NCBI GenBank assembly: GCA_038501195.1 | Contig: JBBPUQ010000001.1 | Span: 2,604,001-2,668,000, forward strand | Direction: 5' to 3' | From: Nemania diffusa | Taxonomy: Eukaryota; Ascomycota; Sordariomycetes; Xylariales; Xylariaceae | DNA: 64,000 nucleotides | Part shown: positions 53,101-64,000 of the stretch, piece after piece | Position numbering within the stretch: the first letter of the stretch is position 1 | Layout: each line of letters begins with the position of its first letter | Translations under genes and position numbers: made by a program | Notes under the pieces: generated by a model | What the model saw: only the letters and a program-made list of their open reading frames with translations | Database searches by the model: none | Told to the model about the DNA's origin: nothing

Positions 53101-55858
53101 TTAAAAAAAATATTTAAATAATTTTTATAGCGCTTATATTAACAATATATTCATTTATTTAAATAACTTAAAAAAATATAAATAATATATAAAAAAAATA
53201 TTAAAAAAGCTATAAAATATAAATTTATAAACTAATTTAAAAAAATATAAATTTTATATTATTAAAACTAAATATTTAAAATTTATTATAAAAAAAAATA
53301 AAATAAAAATAGATTTTAAAAAAATTATAATAATATAAAACTAAAAATAACTAATAAATATAAAAACAATTTAATTATTTTTAAAATTTTATAACTTTTA
53401 TTGTTAATTTATTTTAAAATATAATTATAAAATAAAACTTTTATTTAAATTAATTAAAAAAAAATAATATTTTAATAAAATAAAAACTATAAAACAATTT
53501 TTTTAAAGTTTAAAAAATAACTAATTTTAATATTAATATTAATTTATTATAATTATAATAAAAAAACTTAAATAAAAACTAATATTTTTAATAAAATAAT
53601 AATAAAAGTTTTATTATAAAAAAAAAAAAAAAATTTTTTTAACACTTTATTATATATTATTTAAAAACTTTATATAAAAAAAAGCTAAACTATAGTATTT
53701 TAAACAAAAAAAATATTAACAATAATTAAAAAGTTTAAATATTAATAACTTAAATTAATAAATATATAAAAAAATAGCTATTTTTAATTGTAATTAATTA
53801 TTAAACTTTTTAATTTTTTAGTATTAAATAATAATTAAATCTTTAATAAACTAACTAAATAAATCTAATAGTTTAATATTATTTTATTATTATATATTAA
53901 TTAAAATTAAAAAATATAATAATTAACTTATTATTAAAAAAATAAAAAACATTATTAATTTAAAAAAATAAAATAAATTATTAGCAATATATAACTTTAT
54001 TTAAACTAATAAATAAAAAATAAAAACTGATAAATATAAACTTAATAATTAAATTATTTTATTTAAAACAAAATATAGAAATTAATATATTATTGCTTAT
54101 AATATTATTAATTAATAAAGTTTTAAAATATAATCAAAAATTTTTTAACTTAAAAATATATTAAATTAAAATATAATTAAATCAATTTAAAAATTAAGCT
54201 TTAAATAAAAGTTTAATAATTTATAAAAAATAACTTATAGTTTTATAAATAAATCACTTTTTTATAAAGTTTTTTAAAAAAATCTATAACAAAATAACAA
54301 TAGCTTATTTTAAATATAATAAAACAAAGAAATTAATATTGTTATAATATTAATAGCTTGAATTAGCAGCAAATTATAACAAATATATTATTAATTATTT
54401 CAAATATTAACTAGTAAAAATATTAAAAAACAACACTTTAAAATTGTTATAACTTATTTTTATATCTTTATAACTGTTTTAGTATATAATTATTAATTTT
54501 AAAAAAATAACAAATAAAAAAAAAGCAAATTTATATTTATAATAATAAATCGATTTAATAAATTACTATAGTAGATATTTTATAATAAATTAATAACTAT
54601 ATAAAAAATAATATAACTATATTATAAAAGTTTATTTAAAATTTTTAAATTATTAAAACAAATTAATTTAAATTAAAAACTTTAATTTTTTTTTTTTATT
54701 AACAAATTAACAAAAATATTAAATATTAAATAAACTTTGTTATTAATAAAACATTATAAATCTATAAAACAAGCTAAAATTGCTATTAAATATTTAAATT
54801 AATAATTATACTTTTTTTATAACTATTATTAAAATAATTAAACAAATATATTATTAACAATAGATTTTGTTGCTATATTATTACTATATAACTTAATAAA
54901 ATTATAGCTATATAAAATATTATTTAAAATTTTAATATTTAATTATTACAACTAAAAAAAAAAAACATAAAAATTTGCAAATTTACTTTTAACTAAATAA
55001 TTAAATCAAAAAAAAACTTAGCCAAAAGCTAATATTATTAAACAATATATAAAAACAATATAAATAATATTTAAATAAACTTAAAAAAAAATAATATATT
55101 AAAAAAATTAATATAAATAAAAATTTAACTTTAAAATAAATAATTATATATTTATTATAAAAAAGCGCTAATTTTAAATTATTAATAAATTTTTTAATAA
55201 ATTAAATTATTTTTTTATTTAATAATTTTAAATAGTTAAAAATTAATAAATTTATATTATATTAATTAATTATAAAAATTTTTAAACAATTTATTATTAA
55301 AATAATAAATAAACAAATTTAAAAACAAAATAATTTTTTTTATAAAAAACAAACAAAAATAAAAAATAAAACAAATATATATTTTGTGATTTTATTACAA
55401 AAAAACTTTATAATATTAAATTAACTAAAAAAAATAAAATTTCAATAATTAGTAATATTTTATAAATAACTTTAAAAATTTAGCTAAAATATTGTTAATA
55501 TTTTATAAAATAAATCTTAAAATAGCAAAATTTTTAAAACAATTAAAAAAATAGCTATAAATAATAAAAAAAAGTAAATTTTTAAAAATATATAAAAATA
55601 ACAATATATTAAAAAAAGATTTTATAAAAATAATTAAAAAATTATAAAAAAAAAATATAAAAATAAATATAATTATAAATAAAGTTATTATAATTTTATA
55701 ACAACTATTTATAAAAAAACTTTATATATTTTTATAAAATAAAAGCTTGTAATATAATAATATTAAAATAAATATTTAAAGTAATTTTTTTTTTATTAAA
55801 ATATAAATAATAAATTTAAGTTTGTAAAATATTAATTTTAAAACAAGATTTTTTTAGT
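50181..55858 (+). pseudogene. Element F gag-pol relic
   Basis: The A-rich plus strand carries the Ty3/gypsy domains in order. Retropepsin reads IKALVNIKINKYIFIN, with DTGAN at 51854-51868 now NIKIN. RT reads AYINNIFIYLNNLKKY, with the YxDD box at 53135-53146, followed by LKKYKFYIIKTKYLKFII. RNase H reads KTLYKKKLNYSILNKK, with LNYSI at 53685-53699. Integrase is expected at about 54000-55300 but was not read securely. Stop codons are frequent in every frame. The gag part (50181 to about 51700) has no recognised motif. Confidence 0.85.
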
Positions 55859-55869
55859 AAAAAAAGGAG
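55859..55869 (+). other. Element F polypurine tract
   Basis: AAAAAAAGGAG lies directly before the 3' LTR start at 55870. It is the expected primer for plus-strand DNA synthesis in an LTR retrotransposon, and its orientation agrees with plus-strand coding. Confidence 0.7.
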
Positions 55870-56198
55870 TTATAACTAAATAATTAAACTAAATAGCACT
55901 TAAAATAACATTTGTAGCTAAAGTAAAGCTTTTAGCTTATATATATAACTTACTATATATTTACAAATATACACCTATATAAACTAAGCTTAGAATAGTT
56001 TCTTTTTCCTTTTTATTTTACAATTAATATATAAATAGTACTTTATTTGCAAGCTTTAATTATGGTTTATATATTATAACTTATACATTATAGCTATATA
56101 AACCTATATAAATTGCTAAGCTTATAACTTTAGTAATTTAACATTTTTTTTAAAGAGTTAATTTTGCAGTATAAGTCGTAAATATATCAATTGTTATA
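55870..56198 (+). repeat. Element F 3' LTR, first part
   Basis: This starts TTATAACTAAATAATT after the polypurine tract. The first 190 bp match 43885-44060. The next 139 bp (56060-56198) occur again at 63692-63830. It is less mutated than the 5' copy. Confidence 0.75.
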
Positions 56199-56452
56199 AT
56201 TACTAAAGTTAAGCTAATAGATTTGAGCCCTACTAGTAAAAAAAGCTAACCAAGGTGTTTTTTCTGAATATTTTATATATATACTGTATAAGTTAACACA
56301 ACCGAAAATGTAACAATATATAAAGTATTTGCTATTTATCGGTCTAAAGTTTTTAAGCTATGTTTTAACAGCTTTTGATTATTTAACTGAACTAGAAACG
56401 GCTAGTAAAAAGGGGTCAAGTTTAAGAAACGAACTTTTAATAACCTAGTAAA
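56199..56452. other. Lightly mutated island beside element C
   Basis: About 250 bp that keep more C/G than most of the window (GAGCCCTACTAG, GCTAACCAAGGTG, ACGGCTAGTAAAAAGGGGTC). The first part resembles 44240-44300, so it is either LTR or leader of F. No reading frame of note. Confidence 0.5.
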
Positions 56453-56636
56453 TGTTAAATTTGAGCTTTTCTTAAAAAGCTTAAAGCTTGTGTATAAAAA
56501 GCGTATATTGATTATATAAACGATATAGCTAATATTAAATAGTTTATATAATATATAAAAAAAACTTGTTAAATAATTGCTTTAAATTAAAATTAATTAT
56601 TAATATAATATTAAAGTATATATATTAAATTTAATA
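56453..56636 (+). repeat. Element C 5' LTR (184 bp)
   Basis: It starts TGTTAAATTTGAGC and ends AAATTTAATA. It has the same length as both LTRs of A. The left half is well preserved (AAGCTTGTGTATAAAAAGCG). Confidence 0.9.
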
Positions 56637-58399
56637 ATTAAAAGTTTTATTAATTTTTATATTTTATTAAATAATAAACTATATATATATAATTAATAAA
56701 ATTGTTAAAATAATAACTTTTATTATAATTATTTTTTATTTTTTTTAATAACTTTTATTTATAAAAAAAAAATTTTATTATAAAAATATATAATAAAAAT
56801 TTATAAATTTATTTAGTTTTTAAATTTATATAAGTTTTTTAGTTAAAATAATTAAATATATTAATAATAATAAAATTTATAAATATAAATATCGATTTTT
56901 TTAATATATTAATTATTAAATTTATTATTTTTTAGCAAATGTTTTATTTAATTATTAAATAAAATTATAATATAACAATAAAATATTATAATATTTATTA
57001 AATAAAATTTATTAAATTTATTAAATAAATATATAAAACAATATATTTTAATTATAAATTAATATATATAAAAATAAATAAAATAATTAATAAATAATAT
57101 AATAAATTAAAAAAATTTAATATAATAATATAATAAGTTTTTAAATTTAAATATAAATAAAAATATAAAAATTTTATATATTTAATAATAATAAAACTTA
57201 TTAAAAATTTTGTTAAATAAACTAATAAATAATTAAATAAAATTATTAAAACAAATATTAAAAATATTAATATTATTAAATTTTTTAAACTTATTATTAA
57301 TTTTAAAAAAACTTTTTAAACTATTTATTTTATTTAAATTATTAAATTTTGAAATATTTATAATATTAAAATTATTAATAATATATTAAGCTATTATATT
57401 ATAACTTTTAAGCTATATTATAAAGTAATAGTTTTAAATATTATAAAAACTAATAAAAAATTTATAAAAAAAAAAAAAAATTTTATATTTTAAAAAAAAT
57501 AAAATAAAAACAAATTTATTAATTAAAAGCAATAAAATCGTTAAAAATAATTTTATTAAAAAAAAAAAAGCGAAAATATTATAGCAATTTTAAATAAAAC
57601 AAATAATAAAAAAATATTTAAAAAAGTTTATAAAATAATTTTTATAAATATTTTAAAATAAATATTTATATAAATAATAAAAAAAAAAATCTTAATATTA
57701 TTAATTATATAATATATTATAAATATTATTTAATAATTAAATATTAATTTATTTTTTTTAAAAATAAACTTAATAATTAAATTTTTTATATAACTATTAA
57801 AAAAATTATTAAATTAAAACTAAATATTAATAAATTTATAAAATAAACAATAAAATATATAAAATAATAATATAAAAAAAAAAAGTTTAAAAAAAATAAT
57901 TATAAAGCTATAAAAAAAAATTAATTTTTAAAATATTTAATAATTTAAATTAAAAATATTTTTAATTTATAAAAAAAAAACTTATTAATTTATTTATTAA
58001 AAAACTCAGTTATAATAAATTTAAAAGTTTTTTTATATATTTTTAATATATTAAATTATTTTTTAAATTTAAAAAAAATTAACTTTAAAAATATAATAAT
58101 AGTAAAAAATAATATAATTTATATATATAGCTATAAAAAAATCGATATAAAAATTTAAAATTTAAAAAAAATATATTATATATAAACTATATAATATAAT
58201 TTATTATTTAAAAATAATTATAAATTTAATATTTTTATAAGTTTTAAATTATATAAAAGTTTATTAAAAAAATAAATTTAAATTTGATTTTTTAAAATAT
58301 TATTAAAAAATATTTTTATATTTTTTAATTTATATATATAATTAATATATAATAAAATATTTTTTATATATAAAAAAATCTATTAAATTTTTATATAAA

Positions 58400-61300
58400 A
58401 AAATTAAAAATTAAAACAAATTTATATTATTAATATTAATAGTTTAAATATTTAAAGCTTAAATTATTAAAATAATTATTAATTTATATTAAAAAAATAA
58501 TCATTATATTATATTTTAATAATAAAATTTATACTATTAATTATATAATTTATAATAAAATAAAAATATATTATAAAATAATATAAAATATTTATTTAAA
58601 AGTTATAAAAATAAATATATATTTAATAATCGATTTTTATAAATATAATAAATTTAATTAGAAAAAATATTTTTAAAAAATAATATTAATAATTAATTAA
58701 TATTTAAATTATATATAAAATTATTATATTAATAATAAATTTGCTAATATTATATAAATAATTTTTAAAAACTATATTAAATATATAAACTATTATTTTA
58801 ATATTAAAATAAAAACTATTAAATATAATAATAAATTTATTAATTTAAAATAAAAAACTATTTATTTTAATAAATTAATTATTAAAAAATATAACATTAT
58901 TTTTAAAATTTTATTATTATATATTTAAAATTTTAATAATAAAACTAAAAAAATAAAAGCTATTATTAAATTAAAAGTACATTTTATATATAATAGTTAT
59001 AAATTTTTTTATTTTTATAAATTAAAATAGTTTATATAATAATTTATTTATATAATTAAATATTTAAACAAATTAACTATTAATAAATTTTTTATAAAAA
59101 GTTTTATTTTTATTTTAATAATTTATAAAATATAATAAACTATAAAAAAAATTTATTATTTATTTATTTAAAAACTTTTAATTATATAATATTTGTTATA
59201 ATTTAATAAATTAAATAAAAAAAACATAAATATTAAAAATTTAATTTTAATATTTAAATAAACTATTTAATAAATTTTTAATTTATTAATATTTATTATA
59301 TATAATTATTATAAAAAAATAAAATAATTATTACTAAAAATATAATTTTTAATAAAAATAAATTTTTTAATAAAAATTTAAATAAATTTAAAAATAAACT
59401 TTTTAAAAATTTTTTAAAAATTTATAAAATATTAATTAAAAAAATTATATATTAAAATATTTTTAAATTAAACAAAAATATAAAAAACTATTTAAAAAAT
59501 AATAAATATAATAATATATTATTAAAAAATATATTAAAAAATTTCGATTTTATAAAATAAAAAAAAAATAAATTTATAATCGATATTTTAAAAAATTATT
59601 TAAAAAAAATATACTTTTATATAAATATTAAATTTAAATTAAATTTTTAATATTTTTTAAAATTTTTTTTGCTATATTATTAAACTTAATAATTTTTTAA
59701 TTTAACTATTTTAATTTTTATTTAAAAAAAAATATATTAAAAATAAACTATAAATTTAAACTAAAATATTATTTTTTAATTTATTATAAAACAATTAAAC
59801 TATTTATTTTTATTTAATAAAACTTTATAATATATTATATATTAATAATAAATTAATAATAAAAATATAACAAATTTATTTATTAAAAAATATTATATAT
59901 AATTATAATAATTTATTATAAATATTTAATATTATAAAAAGTTTTATTAATAAAAAAAAATTAGCTTTTAAAAAAACTTATAAAAAAAAAGTTTTTAAAT
60001 AAATTATAAACTTTTTTAAAATTTAAATATATATAAATAATTAATGTTAAATATTAAATATTAAAAATAAATTAGCTAATATTTTTTATAATAAAATATT
60101 ATAAATATTAAATATTAATAAAATTATTTAAAAAAAAAAAAAAGTTTTTAAACTATTTAATTGCTATTAAAAAGCTTATTTTTAAAAACTATTATTTTAA
60201 AAAATAAAAATTTATTGCTAAAATTTATTTTTTTTATTAAAATAATATAATAAATTTATTAATTATTTATTAAAAAATTATTTTTATAAAATTAAATATA
60301 TATATTTATAAAATTATATTAAAATAAATATTTAAAAAATTTTTTTAAAAAACTTTTTATAAAAAAATTTAATATTTAATTATATATAAATATATATATA
60401 TAAATTTAATAAATATAACTATTATAATAAATATAAAACTTATTTAATAATATAAAAAAATTAATAATTTAATTATAGCAAAAAAAACATTAATATTAAT
60501 ATATTAACTAAAAAATTATTTAAAACATTAATAATTATTATTATTATATTTAATTTAAAATTTAAATAATATAATATTATAAATATATTTGTTAATATTA
60601 AATTAATCAAAAAAATTTATATATATATATTATTAAATTATTAAAAGTTTAAAATAGTAATTTAATTATAATAAATTTTATATAAATTATAAAAATTTTT
60701 TTTATTATAATAAAAAAAATTTATTAAATTATTTTATAAAATAAAATTTATTTTTATATTTTATAAATTTTGTTATTTTTTAATAAATAAAATATTATTA
60801 TTTATTTATATTAATAATATAATAATAATTTATAAAAAAAAAAGCTAAAAAATAATTAATAAAATAATTAAAGCTTTAAAAACTAAATATAACTTTATAA
60901 AAAAAAACAATTTATAATAGTTTTTAAAAATAAAAGTTATAAAAAACAAATAAAAAAACTTTTTATAACTTTTTTAAGTTTTTTATATTAAAAAAATTAT
61001 TAAATTAAAAAATTTAATATTTAATATTTATTTAAATATTTTAATAAAAATTAATAAGCTTTTTTTTTATAAAAAAATTATAATTTTAGCTAATATTTAT
61101 TTATTTTAACAAAAAATAAAGTTTATATTATATATTATAATAATTATATATTTTAATATAATATTTAAAACTTTATAATTAATTTATTTTAATTATAATT
61201 TATTATTTAAATATTATAAAATAATTAATAAGTTTTTATTTTATTTATTAAATATTTAATTTTATATTTTATAATTTAATAATAAAAACAATTTTATAAT

Positions 61301-61740
61301 AATTAATAATATTTTATTTAATAATAATATTTTTAATTAAAAAAGTTTTTAAATTTATATTATAAAACTTTTTAATAATATTATAAAATAAAAAATTAAT
61401 AAATAAAATATAGTTATTATATTTATTATTAAAATTAAATTTTTTATTTTTATATAAATAATTAAAAAAGCTATATATATTAATTAATTAATTAATAAAT
61501 TTAATATTAGCTTTAATAATTAATATATATATATTTAATATAATAATTAATAAATTATAAAACTAGTTATTAAAAAAATAGCAGTTTTATATATTAAATT
61601 AAAATATATAAATATATATAATTATTAGCTATATTAAAAAATTAAATATAAAAGTTTTATAATAAAATATATATTTATTAATAAAATAATTGTTAATAAA
61701 TTTATTAAAGTTTTTATATTTTAAAAATAACTTATATTTT
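58400..61740 (+). pseudogene. Element C pol relic (copia integrase, RT, RNase H)
   Basis: Integrase: FKNYIKYINYYFNIKIKTIK then YNNKFINLK (58755-58880) match the region of the second catalytic Asp (KTIRCDNGKEFIN), with D reading N and the Gly-Lys of the motif apparently lost. RT: LFIYINNIIIIY followed by IIKALKTKYNF, with the YxDD box at 60807-60818. RNase H: KSF*IYIIKLFNNII (from about 61340) matches the S-G-Y-x-x-x-L-x-G-G-x-I signature, then KINK*NIVIIFIIK and, near the end, LKYINI*LL. The order IN-RT-RH proves Ty1/copia. Acidic catalytic residues are replaced and stops are numerous. Confidence 0.9.
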
Positions 61741-61749
61741 TAATATAAT

Positions 61750-62784
61750 TAAAACTAGTTATATTTTTTTAATAATTTAAATTTTTTATAAATATTTTAA
61801 TTATTATTAATTAATTTAAAAATTAATTAATAAATAAAAAATTAATAAAATAAATATAAAATAAATAATTATAATTAATAATTATTTAAAACAAATTAAT
61901 TAAACAAAAATAAAAAAAATAAAAATAATATAATTTAAAATTTATTAAGTTATATATATTAAAAAAAAAAAAAAAATCGTTTAAAAAATATTTTTTTATA
62001 TATAAATAATTTTATTATTGTAGTAGTTTATATTTAATTTAAAAATTTTAATTAATTAATTTTTTTTTTTTTTTTTATATTTTCGTTTTTTTTTTTTTTT
62101 TTTTTTTTTTTTATATATTTTATATTAATTTTTAATAAATTTAAAAAAGTATAAACAACAATATAAAAAATAATAAACTTAATAATAAAAATATTATTAA
62201 TAAAAATATTATATAAAATATAAAAAATTTAGTAAATATTAATAAATTTAAATTAATTAATTAATTAAAACTATATTAATTAAAAAAAAGTTATTTATAT
62301 AGCTTTATATATATAACTATTAAAATAATATATATAGTAGTTATTATAACTTATAAATTTTTAATAAACTTTATTTAAATAATTTTTAAAAATATTATAA
62401 ATATATTATAAATAAAAAGTTTTATAAATTATTTTAAAAAACTATATTAAATTGTTATAAAAATATTATTAACTAATAATTAATAAATATATAAATAGTT
62501 TATAAATATTTTAATAGCTTTAAAAAAAAAACTAATATAATTAATATTATATTTTTATTAAAACATTTATAAATATTTAATATATTTATTATTAATTTAT
62601 TAAAATTAAAAGTAATAATAAAAAAAACAAACAAATAAATTTATTAACAAAATATAATAAATATAAACAAAAATATATTTATTATTACAAAAGTTTATTA
62701 GTAAAATATAATAAATATAAACAAAAATGTATATATTATTACAGATATTAAAGCACAAAAAAAGCAAAAAAAGCGACAGCAAAA

Positions 62785-62833
<49 letters not shown>

Positions 62834-62928
62834 TACAGCAGTAACAACAATATAAACACTTTATAAAGCTTATTAATAATTTATTAAAAATATATAAATA
62901 AATAATTTATTAAAAATAAAAGTTTTTA

Positions 62929-62960
<32 letters not shown>

Positions 62961-63519
62961 TTAAACAATTTATATATATATTAATAATATTTTTAAAATA
63001 TAAAATTAAATTATTTATAAAAAGCAGTAAAAAAAAGCTATAATATAATAGTTTTTATAACATTAGCAAGCTATTTAATTATTATATATAAATATATAAT
63101 TTTATAATATTTACTAAATAAATAATTATTTAAAAAATCTATAAATTAATTAGCAAATAATTTTTTTATTTAATTATAACAAATATATAACATAAATATA
63201 AAGATATATATATTAAAATAACTATAAAAAACAAAAAAAAAACAAGCTAAAAATTTCTAGTAAATTTAATTATATTTACGCTTAATATATTATATACTAT
63301 TTAATAACTAAGCAATAATATATCGATTTATTTAACGATATATTTATATAATATAAATTATTTATTTACTATAATATATTTAACAGTATATTTTAAGCTT
63401 TATATTATATATTATAAAACTTTATTATTTATTATAAATATAAATATATTTATTATTAATTATAGAAATAACTATATAATATAAAAAAAAATATTAAAAT
63501 ATTTGTTTTTAAAAAGATA
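61750..63519 (+). other. Element C 3' region beyond pol, function unknown
   Basis: About 1.77 kb between RNase H and the 3' LTR, alignable with 12004-13760 of A. It contains several A and T tracts, including 39 consecutive T at 62788-62826, and repeated AAAATATAATAAATATAAACA units near 62640-62730. No protein motif was recognised. Confidence 0.5.
62788..62826. repeat. 39-base T homopolymer
   Basis: This is the longest single-base run in the window, following AGCGACAGCAAAAAGC. The corresponding place in element A has only short runs near 12700-12740, so the tract expanded or contracted after the copies separated. Confidence 0.8.
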
Positions 63520-63681
63520 TATTAGATTTAAACTTTTTTTAAAAAGCTTAAAGTTTATATATAAAAAATATAGCTAATATTAAATAGTTTATATAATATA
63601 TAAAAAAAGCTTGTTAAATAATTACTTTAAATTAAAGCTAGTTATTAATATAACACTAGAACATATATACTAAATCTAACA
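63520..63681 (+). repeat. Element C 3' LTR (162 bp, internal deletion)
   Basis: It starts TATTAGATTTAAAC and ends CTAAATCTAACA. A block of about 22 bp present in the other LTRs (around GCGTATATTGATTATATAAA) is missing. The right end retains the canonical CA. Confidence 0.87.
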
Positions 63682-63691
63682 ATAGAAATAG

Positions 63692-63830
63692 TTATAGTTT
63701 ATATATTATAACTTATATATTATAGCTATATAAACCCACATAGATCGCTAAGCTTATAACCTTAGTAATTTAATATTTCTTTTAAAGAGTTAACTCTGCA
63801 GTATAAGTTATAAATACATCAACCGTTATA
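63692..63830 (+). repeat. Duplicate 139-bp piece of the F LTR
   Basis: This aligns without length change to 56060-56198. Examples are the TATAGCTATATAAACC, GCTAAGCTTATAACCTTAGTAATTT and GAGTTAACTCTGCAGTATAAG blocks. It is followed immediately by X2, so its end CCGTTATA is the outer boundary of the F insertion. Confidence 0.82.
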
Positions 63831-64000
63831 TTTTATTTGTTATATATTTATATACTGTATTAAATATTTTATTTATTTTATAGTTTGTGTTTTTAATTAT
63901 TAAATTTATTTTAAAAATATATTTAAATATAATAATTATTAATAAACTTTTAAAATATTATTTTTATTTTTATATTTATATATTTATTTATTTTATAATT
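63831..64000. repeat. X2, right part, running off the window
   Basis: It resumes the X sequence interrupted at 43870 and matches about 2625-2790 of X1 (ATTAAATATTTTATTTATTTTATAGTTT and TTAAAATATTATTTTTATTTTTATATTT). It is cut by the window edge. Confidence 0.72.

Larger units (their letters stand above)
56453..63681 (+). mobile_element. C: complete Ty1/copia element, same family as A and B
   Basis: A 7,229-bp element with LTRs of 184 and 162 bp (the right one has lost about 22 bp). The ends are TGTTAAATTT and AAATCTAACA. Plus-strand coding is established by integrase (58755-58880), RT (box at 60807-60818) and RNase H (about 61340-61740) in copia order. The flanks GTAAA and ATAGA do not match, so there is no target duplication. 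It sits within the 3' LTR region of F. About 1.8 kb separates RNase H from the 3' LTR. Confidence 0.9.
43885..63830 (+). mobile_element. F: Ty3/gypsy element carrying two nested copia elements
   Basis: F occupies the interruption of X2. Removing E (44317-50175) and C (56453-63681) leaves about 6.9 kb. The plus-strand order is retropepsin (51854), RT (53135), RNase H (53685), a purine tract AAAAAAAGGAG ending at 55869, then the 3' LTR from 55870. The LTR regions share at least 43885-44060 with 55870-56059, and weaker similarity continues to about 44300 and 56250. Part of the LTR (139 bp) occurs again at 63692-63830, next to X2, so the right end is rearranged. Full LTR length is unresolved. Confidence 0.78.

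Noticed and set aside
1..64000. Mitochondrial, apicoplast or Plasmodium-like origin to explain the AT richness
   Set aside because: Paired repeat copies differ almost only by C/T and G/A, and LTR retrotransposons of fungal type fill the window. No organelle gene, rRNA or tRNA was seen.
1..64000. CRISPR arrays, tRNA or rRNA genes, bacterial-type operons
   Set aside because: No regularly spaced short repeats, no cloverleaf-like GC-bearing segments and no coding clusters were found.

Overview
This window shows no intact gene. It looks like a repeat-only, extremely AT-rich block from the nuclear genome of a filamentous ascomycete fungus: a stack of LTR retrotransposons and one short repeat family, all mutated in the style of repeat-induced point mutation (RIP; C to T and G to A). 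In the worst stretches only about 5-10% of bases are G or C (hand count of a few lines). No uninterrupted reading frame exceeds 85 codons. Recognisable retrotransposon domains can still be read through the stop codons, which is how strands and families were assigned. The fungal assignment is an inference from the mutation style and element types.

Layout, left to right. 208-7467: an unclassified element X with about 630-bp direct terminal repeats and two inserted short repeats (S). 7468 to about 8550: the 5' LTR and leader of a Ty3/gypsy element of the D family (+), with an S copy inside. About 8560-11702: AT desert. 11703-19154: one S copy split by a complete 7.2-kb Ty1/copia element A (-), with a TTTAT target duplication. 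19337-26471: Ty3/gypsy element D (-), with 310-bp LTRs, retropepsin and reverse transcriptase. 26682-28768: a partial S copy entered by B, a truncated relative of A. 28769-34187: AT-rich sequence with the best preserved S copy, a gypsy integrase relic (+), an inverted pair of S copies and another S copy. 34438-41217: Ty3/gypsy element G (-), with 256-258-bp LTRs. 41218-43070: AT desert. 43070-43870 and 63831-64000: a second copy of X, split by a large insertion.

That insertion (43885-63830) is a Ty3/gypsy element F (+). Its left LTR region contains a complete Ty1/copia element E (-, 44317-50175, 308-bp LTRs). Its right LTR region contains a complete Ty1/copia element C (+, 56453-63681), which is the same family as A in the opposite orientation.

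The nesting gives relative ages: X before F before E and C; D-family fragment before S before A; S before B. The nine S copies (222 bp when full length, with an apparent 9-bp target duplication) are the least expected content and match no family I can name. The same amino-acid outcomes recur independently: retropepsin DTGAN reads NIKIN in three gypsy elements, and the RT YxDD box reads Y-I-N-N in five elements.
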